From positions 16,123,872-16,187,871 of the forward strand of contig NC_087068.1 of NCBI RefSeq assembly GCF_963678635.1: a DNA stretch of 64,000 nt, given 5' to 3'. Below are positions 8,513 through 21,450 of the stretch, piece after piece (the stretch's first letter is position 1; every line of letters starts with the position of its first letter). The notes below the pieces were generated by a model that had not been told where the DNA came from, searched no databases, and was given only the letters and a program-made list of their open reading frames with translations. Origin of the DNA: Symsagittifera roscoffensis (Eukaryota; Xenacoelomorpha; Acoela; Convolutidae). The position numbers and the translations under genes are program-made.

Positions 8513-9888
8513 CTTCCGGGCAAATGTTACACTGCCCTTTGAAAAAAATCAAATTTTGATTATCATTGTAGCTTTTTTAAGTATCCATACAATGCATGAA
8601 AATCTTAGTGGTCCTTAAATTGCCTCTGGGTGCCACAATGGGAAAAGCATTTAAAAATTTTTGTAACCTTGCCTTCAGAAAAAAAGGGTCAATTGAAAAG
8701 GGCCCTTTCGTCATGCGAAGGTACGTGCACATGTTGGATAGGGCCGTACCAACGCTATATAAATACATCGGAAAATTTTTATGAATAAATCAAGTCGTAA
8801 TGCATCAAGAGAATTGTCAAACAAAATCTACCCTCCTCGATTCGTGCCATTTTTATTGCCTTCAGAAAATAGAATCATTAAAACCTTGTCAGTCACAAAA
8901 AGAAATCACGTACATATAACAATATTTTGCAGGCAGGCCACTTGCATCAGTGCACTAAGTCCAGCAGATAAGTAAGCCGTTTCTTTGGGATACCGAATCC
9001 AAGGAAAAGGCAATCCACAGAGTGAGGAGACATGCAGCAAGACAATTGGACACAACAAAAGGATCACTACATTGGTACACAGCATATCGAATCTTTAAAG
9101 AAGCAACGATTACAATCAATACAGAATAATGATATTTTGAGATTTAACCTTACACTCTTGTTTGGTGTTGCTGATAGAATCTTCATAACAGATCCGAAGG
9201 CAGGCCTAGATCTCTTGTCTCACTGGCTCAGAAATTTGGTCTCAAAAAATTCAGTTGTCCAGAATAAAATATAAGGGGGACGTGATAACGAAAGATTACA
9301 AAGTTTGAAAGAAAAACTGACTGAAATATACCGGAAATTCTTCTATGAAAAATTTACTGAGCGAGATTTATGTACTTGGCGAATCAACTGTGTTTTTCAA
9401 CTGGAATACGTGATGAAAGGACTCCTGGCTGTAACCTCGGTTACTATGATACTTTAGACCTTCTGATTACTTTAAAATAATAAAAAAAAAGATTTAAAAA
9501 AAAAGAAAAGAGAGAGGAAAAAAACTGTGCTTACAACTGCTGCCATAAACTCGAAAAACTTTGACATCAACTAAAAATTTTTAAAAACTGGGAACTTGAT
9601 TTAGTCCTTGGATTTTTTATTCCTAAATTCTGTATTATTATTATTATGGTTATTATGATTATTATTAGTGTTATTATTATTATAAAGATCATTTTTTTGT
9701 ATAAAATAGCAGCAGCATTCAGACATTTAATTAAAAAATACCTGTTCAGTATAATTTCGTGACATATTTTAAATACTAATGCAAAATTTGAAACAGTGCT
9801 GCAATTATTGAATAATTAATGCAAAATTTGAAACAGTTAAGCATTGTTTGAACACATAGGCGAAGCTGAGCTTCGCACCAATTGCGAT
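8513..9888. other. Spacer between E1 and E2, no assignable gene
   Basis: A/T-rich sequence outside the inverted E1/E2 homology. It contains small frames (8596-8784, 8781-8975, 9032-9274) without motifs I recognise, a poly-A-rich stretch near 9480-9520, a TTA-type microsatellite at about 9636-9690, and a short direct repeat (ATGCAAAATTTGAAACAGT at about 9779 and 9820). It may be the original host sequence or the remnant of another insertion. Confidence 0.5.
9636..9690. repeat. ATT/TTA microsatellite
   Basis: Imperfect run of TTA trinucleotides interrupted by TGG, TGA and TGT variants. Confidence 0.9.
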
Positions 9889-10752
9889 ACAAGTACATAC
9901 CGACGGAAAATAAAGCTAGGTTCTAAACCGACTGTCTAGCGTCTAAACACAGCTACACATGCTTTTAACCGTCTATACCAAAGCCAGTTCAATGTGTGGT
10001 CCATTAAAATTGGGTCGACAAAGTCGTTACTATTTAGGGCTATCGGCCAGATCGCGCAAGTTAACTTAGTTACATGCAAAAGTAGTGAGCACATGGCTTG
10101 GTCTCAGTATCTTCAGACCACGAGGTCACTCCTTAAAACAGGGCTACTACTTAATTATCATATTACAATTGTTTCTGTTCAGATAAAAATCATCATATGC
10201 ATCGGAGATGGATCAACCCTTTCCCTCAACTCCTAGCTTCTCATATTCTGACAAATGAATTTGATGATATTTGATTCATTTCAGAACATTCCCGGAAGCT
10301 GAAAAGTGTCTAAAATGAGTTTCAAGTCTTTTTCCAGGACCCCTCCGAATTGATGAGCTTCACCAAATAAGCTCTCATCAGCACTGGGAAGGGCTGCAAT
10401 CTCAAGTCTCGCCCTTCCCGATTGTTGAAGTCAACAGAAATGTTGCAATCGTTTTGCAATTTCCGATCTGCGGTCCGTTTTTCTCAGCGAAAACAGTCGT
10501 TCTTATTCCGACTAGCGGAACTCAATGTTTTGATTTTTGCACTTTTTTTGTATTTGCCAAAATCAGAATGGTCACGTGTCCTCACAACAAATTTTAAAAT
10601 TTTCCCATCTCAGTCAAAACGACTTCTTCCAATTCGCTCACTTTGTCACCTGAGACCATAAATCCTTTGAAACAGCCAATTCTCCCCTTAAACTGCTCCA
10701 AAAAAATCCCTTATGCCAAGCATTTCAGGCGCCATTCTGGTGTAACGTCACA
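9889..10752 (-). repeat. 3' LTR-like block of E2
   Basis: Read on the minus strand it begins TGTGACG at 10752 directly after a PPT-like string. It is diverged but collinear with the E1 block at 7607-8512, in opposite orientation. Homology ends near 9889, where E1 and E2 become unrelated. Confidence 0.6.
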
Positions 10753-10763
10753 TACTTCCCGGA
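10753..10763 (-). promoter_or_regulatory. Polypurine tract of E2
   Basis: Minus-strand GTCCGGGAAG-TA before TGTG. One G-to-A change from the tract of the other elements. Confidence 0.6.
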
Positions 10764-11599
10764 CAATACCGGTCAATGTCCTCATTGAACTGCGAGTGAT
10801 TCATCAAAATGGTACAATGTCATCAAACAGAGTTTACACAATGCAAGAAAAGAAATTTATCCACGTTATACTGATTCACTACGTGCTACAAATAGCATCA
10901 AACCACACCGCAATAGCCTTCTAACACTTTCATTAATCTGTACTATGAAGATATAACACGATATACAATTTGCGTTTTGACTTCCATTGTCAGTTCCTAA
11001 TTAAAACTTTCCTCCTAGGTTTAAAAAGTGTTGGGACACAAGACAGTCTCGCCAACCAGCAAACTAAAATTATCCTACTATGCTTCCTCCCTTAGGATAT
11101 TTAGTTGGTTTAGTTGTTATTGGTCCTGAACATCAAAATTGAGAAACTCGGTGGTTAGAAATAACTATGAAAAAACCTCCCTCTTCAGGAGCTTACTCAA
11201 GTCGTTCATATCACCACCAAAAGAAAATCATGTTAGTTGATTAAAAACAATCATGCGGGCTGGAATATATACATATAAATTCCACTAAAACCTCTCCAGG
11301 TAAATAGTAAGTGTCTTTAAAAACACTAACTAAAAACACAATGTAAAATTAAAAATGCAACAAATCCTAAACTCAAAATAACTTAAAAAATTTTTTTCAT
11401 TCAGTTTTAATTTCAAACTTAATTGCTCGGTTTCTCATTTGAGTCTTTCTCGCTTAAAAACTATTCTGAGTTTTAATTTCCTCTTCTTTATTTTTCCTTC
11501 GTTCTTTCCTTTATTTTTGTTTTCGTCGTTTCGATTTTCTGAAACTTCTAAATTCTTCTATTCTTTCTCCTTTTTGCATCTTGTCATTCGGCTTTTTGC
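10764..11599 (-). other. Non-coding stretch after E2 ORF3
   Basis: Collinear inverted relative of 6784-7593. No gene supported; the small frames here have no counterpart in E1. Confidence 0.5.
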
Positions 11600-14480
11600 C
11601 ATTGCTTCGTCTCTTTCTCTTTCTCCTGTGATATCGACTCCACCCTCTCGGTTTCAGTGTCTTGCAACACATAAGTGGCTATTTTGACGCTGTTGGAGGC
11701 AGTTTTCCTTTACCTCTGATCTTCTACCCTTTGTTTGCAACAAGGTAGACGGTCTACATTAGTTTCTCTATTTCTACAGATGCTGTTATGGAGGCACAAC
11801 GTCACATTCCTTCCAGATTTTCACTCAATATTTCTTCTCTTTCTCTTCCGTCACAATCATTCGTTTTCGATGTCCTCTTCACTGCGGTGGCCACTGCATT
11901 CGGATGTGTCACAAAAGCTCGTTTGAAAGCTTATGTCCATCTGATACAAACTGTACATTCTGCTCTGCTTCGACATATGTTTTTTGGCATACTCGTACAA
12001 CCATGCAGTCTTGTTGGCTCTGAACCATGGCATCAACCGTCTTCTAGTCCATATTTTCTCACTTACATTGGAATATTCAAGATTTTGCAAAAAAAATCTA
12101 AATCTTTCAGACAACCAAGTTCCTCTGACTGTTCTTTGGCCGATGCTTCCTGTCGATTGTTCTTCTTAAAATGAGCTTCCAGCCATCATAACTCCCACCA
12201 TCACTGTTGTTATGGGCTGTGATAAGTCTGGTGAACACATGGAGAGCAGCTCTTTAGAGTCCCAGATCAACACCAGATTACTTCGCCCAGGATACCACCA
12301 TGTTTGTAGCAAACAACGGCATGTGAAGTCATCATGTGTCAACATGATGCATCTCCAATTTCGTTTCCCCGACGGTTCCACTCACATCATCATTGGTGGA
12401 TTTCATCACTCTCATCTACTGCATTGTAATCCGTTGCTTTTGATCCTTTCTGCTTGTGTCTTTCAAAATCACTGAAGTTCCCACTAGCATATCCCATGAA
12501 CTTCTTTTCTAATATCAATTTCAACTCGTCCTTGATTCTTCCTGAAACTGCGCCAAACGACTTACAGAGCAACTCATAAGACTTCTCCGACATTCTCGCA
12601 AGTCTTACACATTTTGTCACTGAGAATGCCTGATCCACTTTCATCTTTTGCTCTTTACATCCACTGCTACGAAGTCTACTGGACATTGGTTTTTCCACGT
12701 CGGAGCCTTCATCGAATCTAAAAGATATCTTGCTTCAGACGGTCTGCGATAAGTATCACTCCGCCTGATGTTTATCTCCACTTCTAATGCTTCTTTCCGT
12801 TTTCCGATATGACTCTGTTCAGTCCGTAACACTCCCGGAAACACTTCTACACTGATGGCTGTGACCATTTATTGTTCTTGTTCTAGATTTAATAGTGACT
12901 CTAAAGGTACAAACACGCTGTAGAACCTAGTGCAGTCACTAGATTCACTTTAGTTCCTCCAAGACAATCTGCTTTAATTATTTTTCCGTTTTTGCTTTCA
13001 TCACTATATTTCCGAAGCGTATCTTCATTTGCTTATGCTGCTTTGCAAGTGTTTTCACGCAGTCAAGACCTCCACACATATGACTTTCTAGTCCACAGTG
13101 TTTCGCCAGGCAGCTACCAAGTGTGACCCAGTATTCTGGTCCCCAGCTAGGCAACTCTACACTGTTCACTCGATTGCTCCTAGAATCTGTAGTCACTAAG
13201 TTGTAGATGATGTTGAGATCGCACAAATTGCAATCTTCATTTAATTCTCTCTGCACCTCCTGCGTCGCGCGCAATATTGAATCAGTATTTGGACTCGGGC
13301 ATCTTGATGGTTTCATCAACTCCCACACTACGATCAGGCTTGTTCTTAGTAACTCATCAAAGAATCCCAATCCAATTTTCACACTGTTGTCAGTTTTCGG
13401 TATGGACTAGCAATATTTCTTATCATCAAAATTCTCGTCAACCAGAATCTCAGCAACAAAACTTGCTCGTAATTGAATATACAATCACGTATGTCCTCAT
13501 TGATGAAAGGATTGTATGCCATTTCAACAATTCCCGACACATAGTGGTATGACTTCTTTCTGTTCGGTCCGCAGTACTCACTGGACTTCAGCAGTGTCAC
13601 CACCGATTTTTTCGTGAGCCAAAGCTCCTTATTTGATAATCTTCTGATTTCGTCGATATTCTTCAAAGGTTCTAGTTCCACAAGTTTTTTGCTTTGGTGA
13701 ATATCCAATAGCGCTTGTAAGAGCAAGGTCTTCGCTAGGTCACTGCCTCCTCTCAGTATTTTGCACAGGTATTCAGTGCTGGTACCAATATTTGTTCCAA
13801 CATGAAACGGACGAAAGAGTGAGCGTCTCTCCGTTTCGCACACGCTACAGCCGCTCCTTTACAACTCATTAGGTCTCTTAGACTCGTCATCAAGAGCACC
13901 TTCTCTACTTTCGACCTTTTTCTTTCTTCCGATTCATACTCTCCCGTCCTCAGTCCCGTCATACACCAAGCAAATCTAAGTTGCCTTAGAGCGGTATCGC
14001 TAATCGCTATTAGAGCATGTATTTTCCGAGTTGTTTGCATTTCTTCTTCAAAATGACATAGTACTACTGCTCTCCAAGGCAAACTCACCAAATGATCCAC
14101 CGTTTCTGTGTGCATTTTGGAAGAGACTAACAATCCATATGTCTTTTGCTTCATCGTCGTGCCCTGTATCATTTCTTCGAAGTAACATTCCATGGCACAC
14201 TTATTTTCTAGGGCCATCAGGTGTCATCTTGCTGAGTTCCTGTCTTCCATCATTTCCATGTTTCCACCGGCGAGTTCGTCTATCGAGACGGTGTCCGATA
14301 CTGTTGATCGGCTGTATTCCACTGGGGTAAGCTGTCCTATGACGCTTCCTTTTCCGTGATTCATGCATAATGGTTTGAAATCCCGAAGGGTACTTTCACC
14401 ACTTTGGCTGAGTACTTCCATTTCTAGCGTAGCTCCAGTAAGAGTGCGGTCACTCCTCTTGGTCTTATAGCCATGAGTAT
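11600..14480 (-). pseudogene. Degraded ORF3 of E2
   Basis: Minus-strand fragments in different frames together follow ORF3: 13753-14217 (a HFEEEM segment, then LIAISDTALRQ.RFAW), 13379-13843 (SSEYCGP, YHYVSGIVEMAYNPF), 12978-13382 (ELMKPSRCPSPN and the Cys cluster SCLAKHCGLESHMCGGLDC), 12641-12868 and 12390-12698 (SVTKCVRLARMS), 12166-12381 (HDDFTCRCLLQTWWYP) and 11857-12114 (LMPWFRA..TAWLYEYAKKH). Many frameshifts and stops; not functional. Unlike E1, it keeps the segment just upstream of YVSG that A and C also have, so E1 is the internally deleted one. Confidence 0.8.
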
Positions 14481-14494
14481 AGGTGGCACCATCG

Positions 14495-14743
14495 TTACAT
14501 CGGCCATTGTTTCGGATGTGGCAGGTAATCTGTCATCGCCTTGCCCCATATCCATGATATCTTCGACTCGTTTTCGTTTAGCTGAGTTGACAGCCTTCGT
14601 TGGAGGTTCAGAATTTTTTTTGTTCTTCCAGTTTTTCTTAACAACACTTTGTTACCCAAATTCATCTTCTTGTCTTTCATCTTGTCAATCACCATCCTCG
14701 ATCGCTTTGCTTCACTTTCGTAAATCTTTTTGTCTAAAAACAA
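14495..14743 (-). pseudogene. Basic linker fragment of E2, unassigned
   Basis: An 82-codon Lys/Arg-rich fragment between the RNase H remnant and ORF3. No motif recognised. It lies where integrase and the macrodomain should be, so integrase has been lost from E2 by deletion and this fragment may mark the junction. Confidence 0.4.
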
Positions 14744-14829
14744 GAATCCTTTCTTTATTTCCGCCTGATTGGCTTGCTTTTGTTCCCTTCTTTCATAAAA
14801 TTCAGTTTTCTGTCAGCTTCTGGTGCTTT

Positions 14830-15370
14830 TCACGCATCCTGTGCTCGACTATCATATGATAGCCATCTAACCTGACTTCCAACGACCAAAACAACTCTGT
14901 CCCATCGAGTACGTCTTCAGCCAGGATAGGGTTCGATTGTCCACACACAACTTAAAGGGAGCACTACCCAAGTAGGCTCGGTACTTCTCGAACGTGACTA
15001 CCGCAAACTTTTCTGCTTTTGGTACACCGTATTTCATCTCAGTGTCACTCAGCACCCTACTGCCGTCTGCAATGGGACAGAGAACTGTTCTCCCATTGCA
15101 CTCCTGCTACTGATGCAGTTTTCCGAAAATGACTACCACCGAAGCATCAGTGTAGAGAACGTACATGCCTTTTTCTGTCGCTTCGCACATTTCCCGTTTT
15201 ATATTCTCGAAGGCTTCCTGAGCTTTTTCATTCCATTCGAACTTCCTAGTTTTGTTGCGCTTCAGTTGCTGCATGGGATAGACTTTGTCTGCGTATCCTT
15301 TTATGAACTCTCGTTAGTAATTCGCAGTTCCTAGGAAGCTCATAAGCTGTGTGTCCGTTCTGGCGGCCTT
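14830..15370 (-). pseudogene. RNase H remnant of E2 Pol
   Basis: The clear part is 14867-15055: TEMKYGVPKAEKFAVV (catalytic Glu) and CVDNRTLSWLKTYSM (third acidic residue), matching residues 54-105 of the RNase H in element A. The upstream part to about 15370 is frameshifted. Role in an intact element: removal of RNA from the RNA/DNA hybrid. Confidence 0.75.
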
Positions 15371-15375
15371 CCATG

Positions 15376-16060
15376 TCAACACGGCTTCACCACTTCCGGA
15401 TCCGGCCTCACGCCATGCCTGTCTACCATTCTTTCCAAATAGTTTATTGAGTCTCTAAGGATCTCACATTTCGAGAATTTGCATTTCAAGCCAGCTCTCT
15501 TCATGCTGTCAAAGACTTCATCGAGTCTGTCGATGTGGTCAGCAAAGGTGAGTGTCGCTATCACTACGTCATCAACGTAGCACGTCACGTGATTCCCATA
15601 CTTTCATTATGCTGGTCAAAGCCTGAGTCATTAGTCTTTGAAAGGTCGCCGTCTCATTGCACAAGCCAAAAGGCATCGATTTCCACTGGTAAAAGCCTAA
15701 CTCACATGCCAATCCGGTCTTTTCTGTCTTTTTTTGCAGAGGAACCTGCCAGAAGGCAGAACCCATGTCCAGTATAGTGAAAAACTTGACATCGCCAAGT
15801 TTTGGGAGGCTCTCGTCTTTGTGTGGCATTGGGTAAGCGTCCTTTACGGTTACCGCGTTCAGGTAACGAAAAACGCAACCGAATCTTAGCTGTTCGTCTT
15901 TCTTTTTGGCCATGATATCAAAACAAGCCCAAGGTGACTTCGAGGGTTCTATCATATCGTACTCGAGATGCACTTCTATTTCCGCTCGGCACGGCTTCGG
16001 TTTTTGAAGTGTCATGCGCCTCGCTCCCTCTCTGTGGGGAAAGACGCCTTCTTCTAGTTC
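15376..16060 (-). pseudogene. Reverse transcriptase of E2
   Basis: Fragment 15572-16015 has the fingers/palm: EYDMIEPSKSPWA, LDMGSAFWQVPL (first catalytic Asp, residue 83) and MPFGLCNETATFQRLM. A frameshift near 15580 moves the active-site YVDDVVIA into fragment 15376-15588, which continues to NYLERMVDRHGVRPDPE. Same order and motifs as the RT of element A, about 75-80% alike by eye. Not translatable as one protein. Confidence 0.88.
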
Positions 16061-16339
16061 GATCTCATGCTCGATGAAATTACAACAACCAATATCCGCT
16101 TTATGTTTTCAAAAAACCTCCGCGTTCCGAAACAAAACTGCCCTTAGCAACTCAAACTATCCTTCACCTATCTCACCCCTTAAATGCTCCATCTCTGGCA
16201 AAACCGGTTGGTCAGACTCTAGTTCTTATGACGAGGGGCATTCCTCAAAACTCGAGTAGTTCGACAAGCATTCATCTGTTTCAGTTCTTATTGAAAATAT
16301 TTTATATAAAGATTTTAAATCATTAATCCTTTTTAAAGT

Positions 16340-17428
16340 CAGATCTTTATTTGCATGAGTTGAACAGTTTCTTACTTGATGCTTCTTCAGGTTTGACGTT
16401 TCTTAGTCCGTCCTCAATCAGCAATTCACCCACACAGCCCGTTTTGAGTGACAAAAAGCTCCGTCTTAAAACCACTGAACTTTGACTGTTTGGGTTGGGT
16501 ACCAAACAAACCTGCTCGGTATCACTCATTGGGTTTAATTTTCTCATCCTAAAAACCGCTATACTGCCTAGCTGGGCTGTAATTTCACTTTTCTGTCTCG
16601 AAAAATTGGTATCTTATTTTCATAAGTTTTTAACCTATTTACTGGTCGCTTAACATACTTCCTGTCTGGGTTCCTAATCCTTATCAGTTAACTATTGAAG
16701 TCGATCATCACGTCAAATTTCCTGACGAAGTCGCGCCGAAAGATCAAATGATCCGAATCGTCCATAGGTTCCGTCCTCTTATGTGGAAAGCTGTTATTGG
16801 AGTTCTCCCAGCCACGTAGATTGCTCCGCGGTTGGCGACTGCCAACCTTAAGTTCGTCGGTATCTGGTCCTTCCTGGTGAAGTCCATCCTTTCCCTTGTC
16901 TTTATCGGCAATACACTGACTCCAGTGTCTAGAAGTCCTGTTGCTCCGATCTTCTTTCCATCGTGTCTAGCAGATGTGAAGTCAAATCCGCTTTATATCT
17001 AATGTGTACCGAATCTTGTTCCACCATGGCGTCATGACCAATTCTACGGACCTTTAGCTCTTCCCGATCTAAATATATCTGTCCCATTTGGCCCTTGTCT
17101 GTCGTGACGTAGGTCTTGATAAAACCAAAAATCCCATCCACGTTTAACATCACTTGATATGGTCCGTAGACTTCTACGTAACACCCGTGAACTTTCATTG
17201 TTCGGGTGCCACCCGTTGTTAACAGCCTCGCAAAGCTCTCGATTCAGTGCGTGGCTCTGCTTGTCTCAGGTAATCCGCATTATTATCTAGATGCATCATA
17301 GTAAACTCCGAAGGTTCACTTAGATTCCTGATTACCTGATGATCATCCATCGAGATTATTGATTGTATCTTACTCCCCTGTAGCACCATCCCGAACGTCT
17401 GCCGGAGATCAGGTTCAGCTTCATGCAC
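16340..17428 (-). pseudogene. Protease region of E2
   Basis: The retropepsin motif LLDTGVSVLPI is encoded at about 16905-16935 (minus), the DTG at 16921-16929. Upstream, 16929-17198 carries VMLNVDGIFGF and REELKVR, conserved just before the protease in A; 17219-17428 carries RNLSEPSEF, also conserved in A. Downstream, 16347-16547 carries QVCLVPNPNSQS, conserved between protease and RT in A. The frame is broken several times. Confidence 0.75.
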
Positions 17429-17554
17429 AAACTTATCGGTGGTTCGTTTCTTCTACCTCAGATGCTTCAAAGATTTTGAGCTGACTTTTTGTTTATTTCC
17501 CTTATTGCCAATTCCTGTTGAGGTTTATTCAGGGCATCTCTTGCCGCCGCTTTT

Positions 17555-18870
17555 TTAGTCGATCTTAGGCTCTAATTCACTCGTTTCTTCTAGCACGGCT
17601 TGCATTTTCTTTGTAGCCAGCTTTTGCGGTCTTCCTTTCCTCCGTGCTTCTGCCTCGCTCATCGGGCGTGACTTGCTGGCTTTGATGCCTGATAAAGCTT
17701 CTTCATGCCTTGGGTGCTTGATGTCCGCTACAGCATCCCAAAGTTGTGAACAATTTGACTTAAAATGACCCTCCAGGTTGCAAAAGAAAGACCTGGGACC
17801 AAAATTTGCTATGAATCCTCTCATAAAATGCTGATGATCGATTTCTGATGCATCTTCATCGTCTAGACTGAAACCAATCGCCATCATGCCTTGTTTGTAG
17901 TTTGGACATACTGATACATGATGGTCTGTTGAACTGCAGTTTGCACAAGAGCGTCTCTTGTCCATGTCGTCCCTAGGTTTGTACCAGTTGTTACCCTGGT
18001 TAGCAGGTCCATTGTTAAAATTGCCATAAATGTTTTTGTAATAACCTGATCTCATAGGAGGCTTAAGCAGCAGTTCCTCCGGTTTAGGCGCATTGGGTGA
18101 GAGAGGTGTATAATGCATTGCTAACATTGTCCAAAGTTCATCGTTTTCACACCATCTATGATTTTTGATGCTACTGCTAGGTTCATCCTGCTGTTGACTC
18201 ATCATGTTGACTACGCCTTCTCAGCATTTCTAAGTCATCTAAGAAATTGTCTATCGTTTTCTCCTCACGTTGCCTCCGTTTCTCGAAGCGCATCATGACT
18301 TGGTAACCTTGCACCCCTGAGCCAAAGCGATTCAACAGGATTTCGAAGATTTTCTGTTGAATCGCTCCCATTCCCAAAGTAGATGGAAATAAATTTCCCA
18401 AAGTGTTCTTGACTCGTTCCAAAAACGAGGAGAACCTGGCCGCTTTCCCTGTCACCCCATGCATTATGGTATTGTCAGTAGGTGAGCCTGATACTGCTGG
18501 ATTTTCAGTCAAAATGTCGGACTGTTTCGAGATTTCCTCTTGATCAATTGCCCCGGTCGAATTGGCCAAAACGTGGATTGTTCTACGGGAGTAGACTCGC
18601 TTGTTAACCTATATTCTCATCTCCTTCCGTTCCACGTCCCGCCCAATTTTCATTCAGATTGGAATTTGGATGGATCTCCACCACTAACATTGCTTTTTTG
18701 TCTTCAGAAGTCTTTTGACTCCTTGTTCGAACGATTCTGCCTGAAACTTTCTTCCCTTTCTTGTTCTTCTTCCCGGTCATTTCCACAAAAGGGTCCTTCA
18801 TTGATTTTCTTTTTTGTTCGGTGTAAATTTCCTAGAGCTATCACTTAGCTTAGGTGTTCTTGACTTGCCT
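17555..18870 (-). pseudogene. Gag of E2: gag core and CCHC region
   Basis: 18183-18569 holds the gag core (IFEILLNRFGSG, VMMRFEKRRQREEKTIDNFLDDLEMLRRRS), nearly the same as in A. 17555-18205 holds one good zinc knuckle, CANCSSTDHHVSVC (CX2CX4HX4C), and a second in which the first Cys is Ser (SFFCNLEGHFKSNC); A has a complete CFFC knuckle there. 18604-18870 is a basic N-terminal piece in another frame. The long coiled-coil part of Gag seen in A and D is missing here. Gag would form the particle and bind the RNA. Confidence 0.82.
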
Positions 18871-18884
18871 ACACTCATCTTAAT

Positions 18885-18975
18885 TTATCGCTTCTTACTG
18901 CTTGATTCGCTTCTTAATCACACACTTGATTCGCTTCTTACTCACACATTTGATTCGCTTGCTACCGTATTCGTT
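18885..18975. repeat. Short tandem repeat (~26 bp, three copies)
   Basis: The phrase TTGATTCGCTTCTTA with a CACACA tail repeats imperfectly three times just outside the E2 gag. Confidence 0.7.
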
Positions 18976-19699
18976 GTCTGACAACTTATAATATCATCAC
19001 AACAAGATAATGTTCGAAAGTTTTAACTAATGAGTGACCACGAATTTTATCAAGTTGTCACATTACAGCGTGTATACAAATTATGCGCAGCAAATGATTA
19101 TTGGTTATTAGATAAAAAGCTAGGACAGTCCGATGATGTCAATATCTTTAAGATATAGTGTAGTCACTACCCAATCGAGAACAATTATTGAATATTAAAG
19201 ACTTAAAAATATTCAAAAAGGTTGGTATTGCAATTGGTCTGTCGCAATTCTATAGTCGATTTGGTTTCTAAAGAAAGAGCTTTCCCTGTTTAGTGCCGCA
19301 CAAAAGAGCTAAAGCTAGAAGTCAGTATTTTTTTCAAGTGGGCGACTAGTGCACCCACCGAGGTCTGTGTTACCTATTTGCATTCGGATTGCTCGAGCTA
19401 GACCTACTAAAACACTCAAGGCAACCACTCTTCCAAAAAACAACTTTGGATTTTAATCCAAATCAATCAATTTCAAAATTTATCCTCGATTAGACCTAGA
19501 GTCGCAAAACTCCGGGTTTAGACCTGTTTTGGTTTTAGTGTTGGCCACATCGCGAGAGGCAAATTACCAGTGCAGTCACTGGCTTCCTGTTTTTCTTGAT
19601 CTGCCTATTTGTCCTAATATATTAAAACTATTCACTAAATGTCTTGCTTTCGTTTACGAATGTATTAGGAACTTTACGATTGCGTTCGTAAAACAAATT

Positions 19700-20030
19700 T
19701 CTAAGCCTCTCCGGATCGGCTTTCAGGGACCCCTCCGGATAGGCAAATAATAGGACCCTTCGAATTGGTAACCCTCCAGATTTGGGAAACAGGACCCCTC
19801 CGGATTGGCCAAAACAGAGCCCCTCCGAATTGGGACGCCTCCGGATTGGCAAAATATGACTCTTCCAAATTAGCGAAAAACGGGACCCCTCCGAATTGGG
19901 ACCCCTCCGGATTGGCAAAATAAATTTGCCTAGACCCATCCGGATACGGTCTTAGAGCCTATTTTGTAAAATCAACTAACTAGGAAGAGTTTGTTCCGGC
20001 TCCAGACCCCTCTGGATTGAAGCTAAGCTG
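19700..20030. repeat. Minisatellite with CCCCTCCGGATTGG core
   Basis: About a dozen imperfect copies of GACCCCTCCGGATTGGCAAA, unit about 20-27 bp. It occupies the same relative place (gag-proximal end of the LTR) as the unrelated minisatellites at 47250-47830, 53690-54535 and 59605-60100. The 103-codon minus frame over it is a repeat artefact. Confidence 0.8.
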
Positions 20031-21006
20031 CTTATTTAACAATATCCTTTACCTGTGAGCGGCCTTTTAACAAGCCTATTTCCGACTTGACTGTCGTTTA
20101 CTAGGTGTTTTATCCCCTGCTGATTGTCAAGAATAAGGCAAAAAAAGCCTTAGTAAACCGTTGCTACCCTTTGGTAGGGGTGTAAGGGCTTTCCAAAAAA
20201 ATTTAACATAGCGTGAAGGCTCTACCTTTAAAAACCAGCTTTGTACCTCATTCAGTCGGAGCCAATTCAGGTCGTGTAAAACATGAAACTACAAGTCGTG
20301 TAATCGCTTAAAGGCCACTACCAAAATACCCCCCACTCTAGAAATAAGAAAGCCCTCATGGCTACGTCTCTAAATACCTGAAATACACGAACGCTATTAA
20401 AAACACGGTTGGAAGCTTTTGTATACCATTAGTTTTTATTGAACAGTGGACCTTTGATCCATTTCAGATATACCAACCTAAAACGCGCCTTATTTCAACA
20501 TTATTACATAAAATGTACTCAAGAAATTTAATTCAGTACTCACATACGGACACGACTAGAGTCAAGTAAATAATGTAATTAAAATTCTAGAAGAAATTTG
20601 AAGTAAGCAAGTTTAAATCAAGTAGTTTTATTCTCTTGACCATTGGGCAGCTTCAGCTGTCCACCTTCCCAGTCACGGTTCACTCTTGCCCAATCGATTT
20701 TTTTTCTTTCCAAATTCTGTCGGGACCAAGACAGCTGTACTCGTCTGAAGATTCTGGTAAAATTACGAAAAGCAATTTTACTCTAGTAGTTTCTGTCAAC
20801 TTTCCCGCAATTAAGCTTGAGCATTACATGGTCGGTTCGACTTTTGAAAAATTACATTTGTCCCCAAACTCAAAATTAAACTTTCGTATCAATGTCAAAC
20901 TTCCAAATATGACCAACTGGCACATCTATACTATATTTAAATGCGAGTGGCAGCTATTTTCTATGTTTTAGCATAACAATTTCAACGAAAGAATTTTTTC
21001 ATGTTT

Positions 21007-21450
21007 AAGCTGTATCATAAATTGCAATGCTTAAGAAAATTTTTCAATTAAGTTTCTTCAAGGTCATTAAAATTTCAGTAATTTTTTTAGTAATTTAATC
21101 TTTTTTTAAAATCTTTTTGTGTCTTTTTTTCGATTTTTTTTCTTTTTTTTCCTTTTTTATCTCAACTATCACTTTTTTTTATCTCACCTGGTCTCCAATT
21201 ATGGTTGCTCAAACCCTTGTAGTTTCCGAGATATGAGGTTTTTTTGTGATTTTTTCAAAAAGTTTTCAAAAATTTTGGATAAATTTTTGTTTCAAAATTG
21301 AAATTCCGTACCATGTAGTTGGATGATGTCAGGGTACTCTCAGGAGATGCAAATCTTGATTTCAAATATGATTGCTCAAATCTTTGTAGCTTTCGAGATA
21401 TGACGTTTTTCGTGATTTTTCAAAAGTAATTCAAAAAAACTTAATGAATT
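21007..21450. repeat. Satellite-like repeat, ~165-bp monomers
   Basis: GCTCAAA..TTGTAG landmarks at 21207 and 21374 (spacing 167). The TGAAATTCCGTACC.TGTAGTTGGATGATGTCAGGGTACTCTCAG segment is shared with 57960-58258 and 63240-64000. Poly-T-rich flank. Confidence 0.8.

Noticed and set aside
8596..9274. Small ORFs in the spacer as host exons
   Set aside because: No recognisable domain, no clear splice structure. Left as unassigned.
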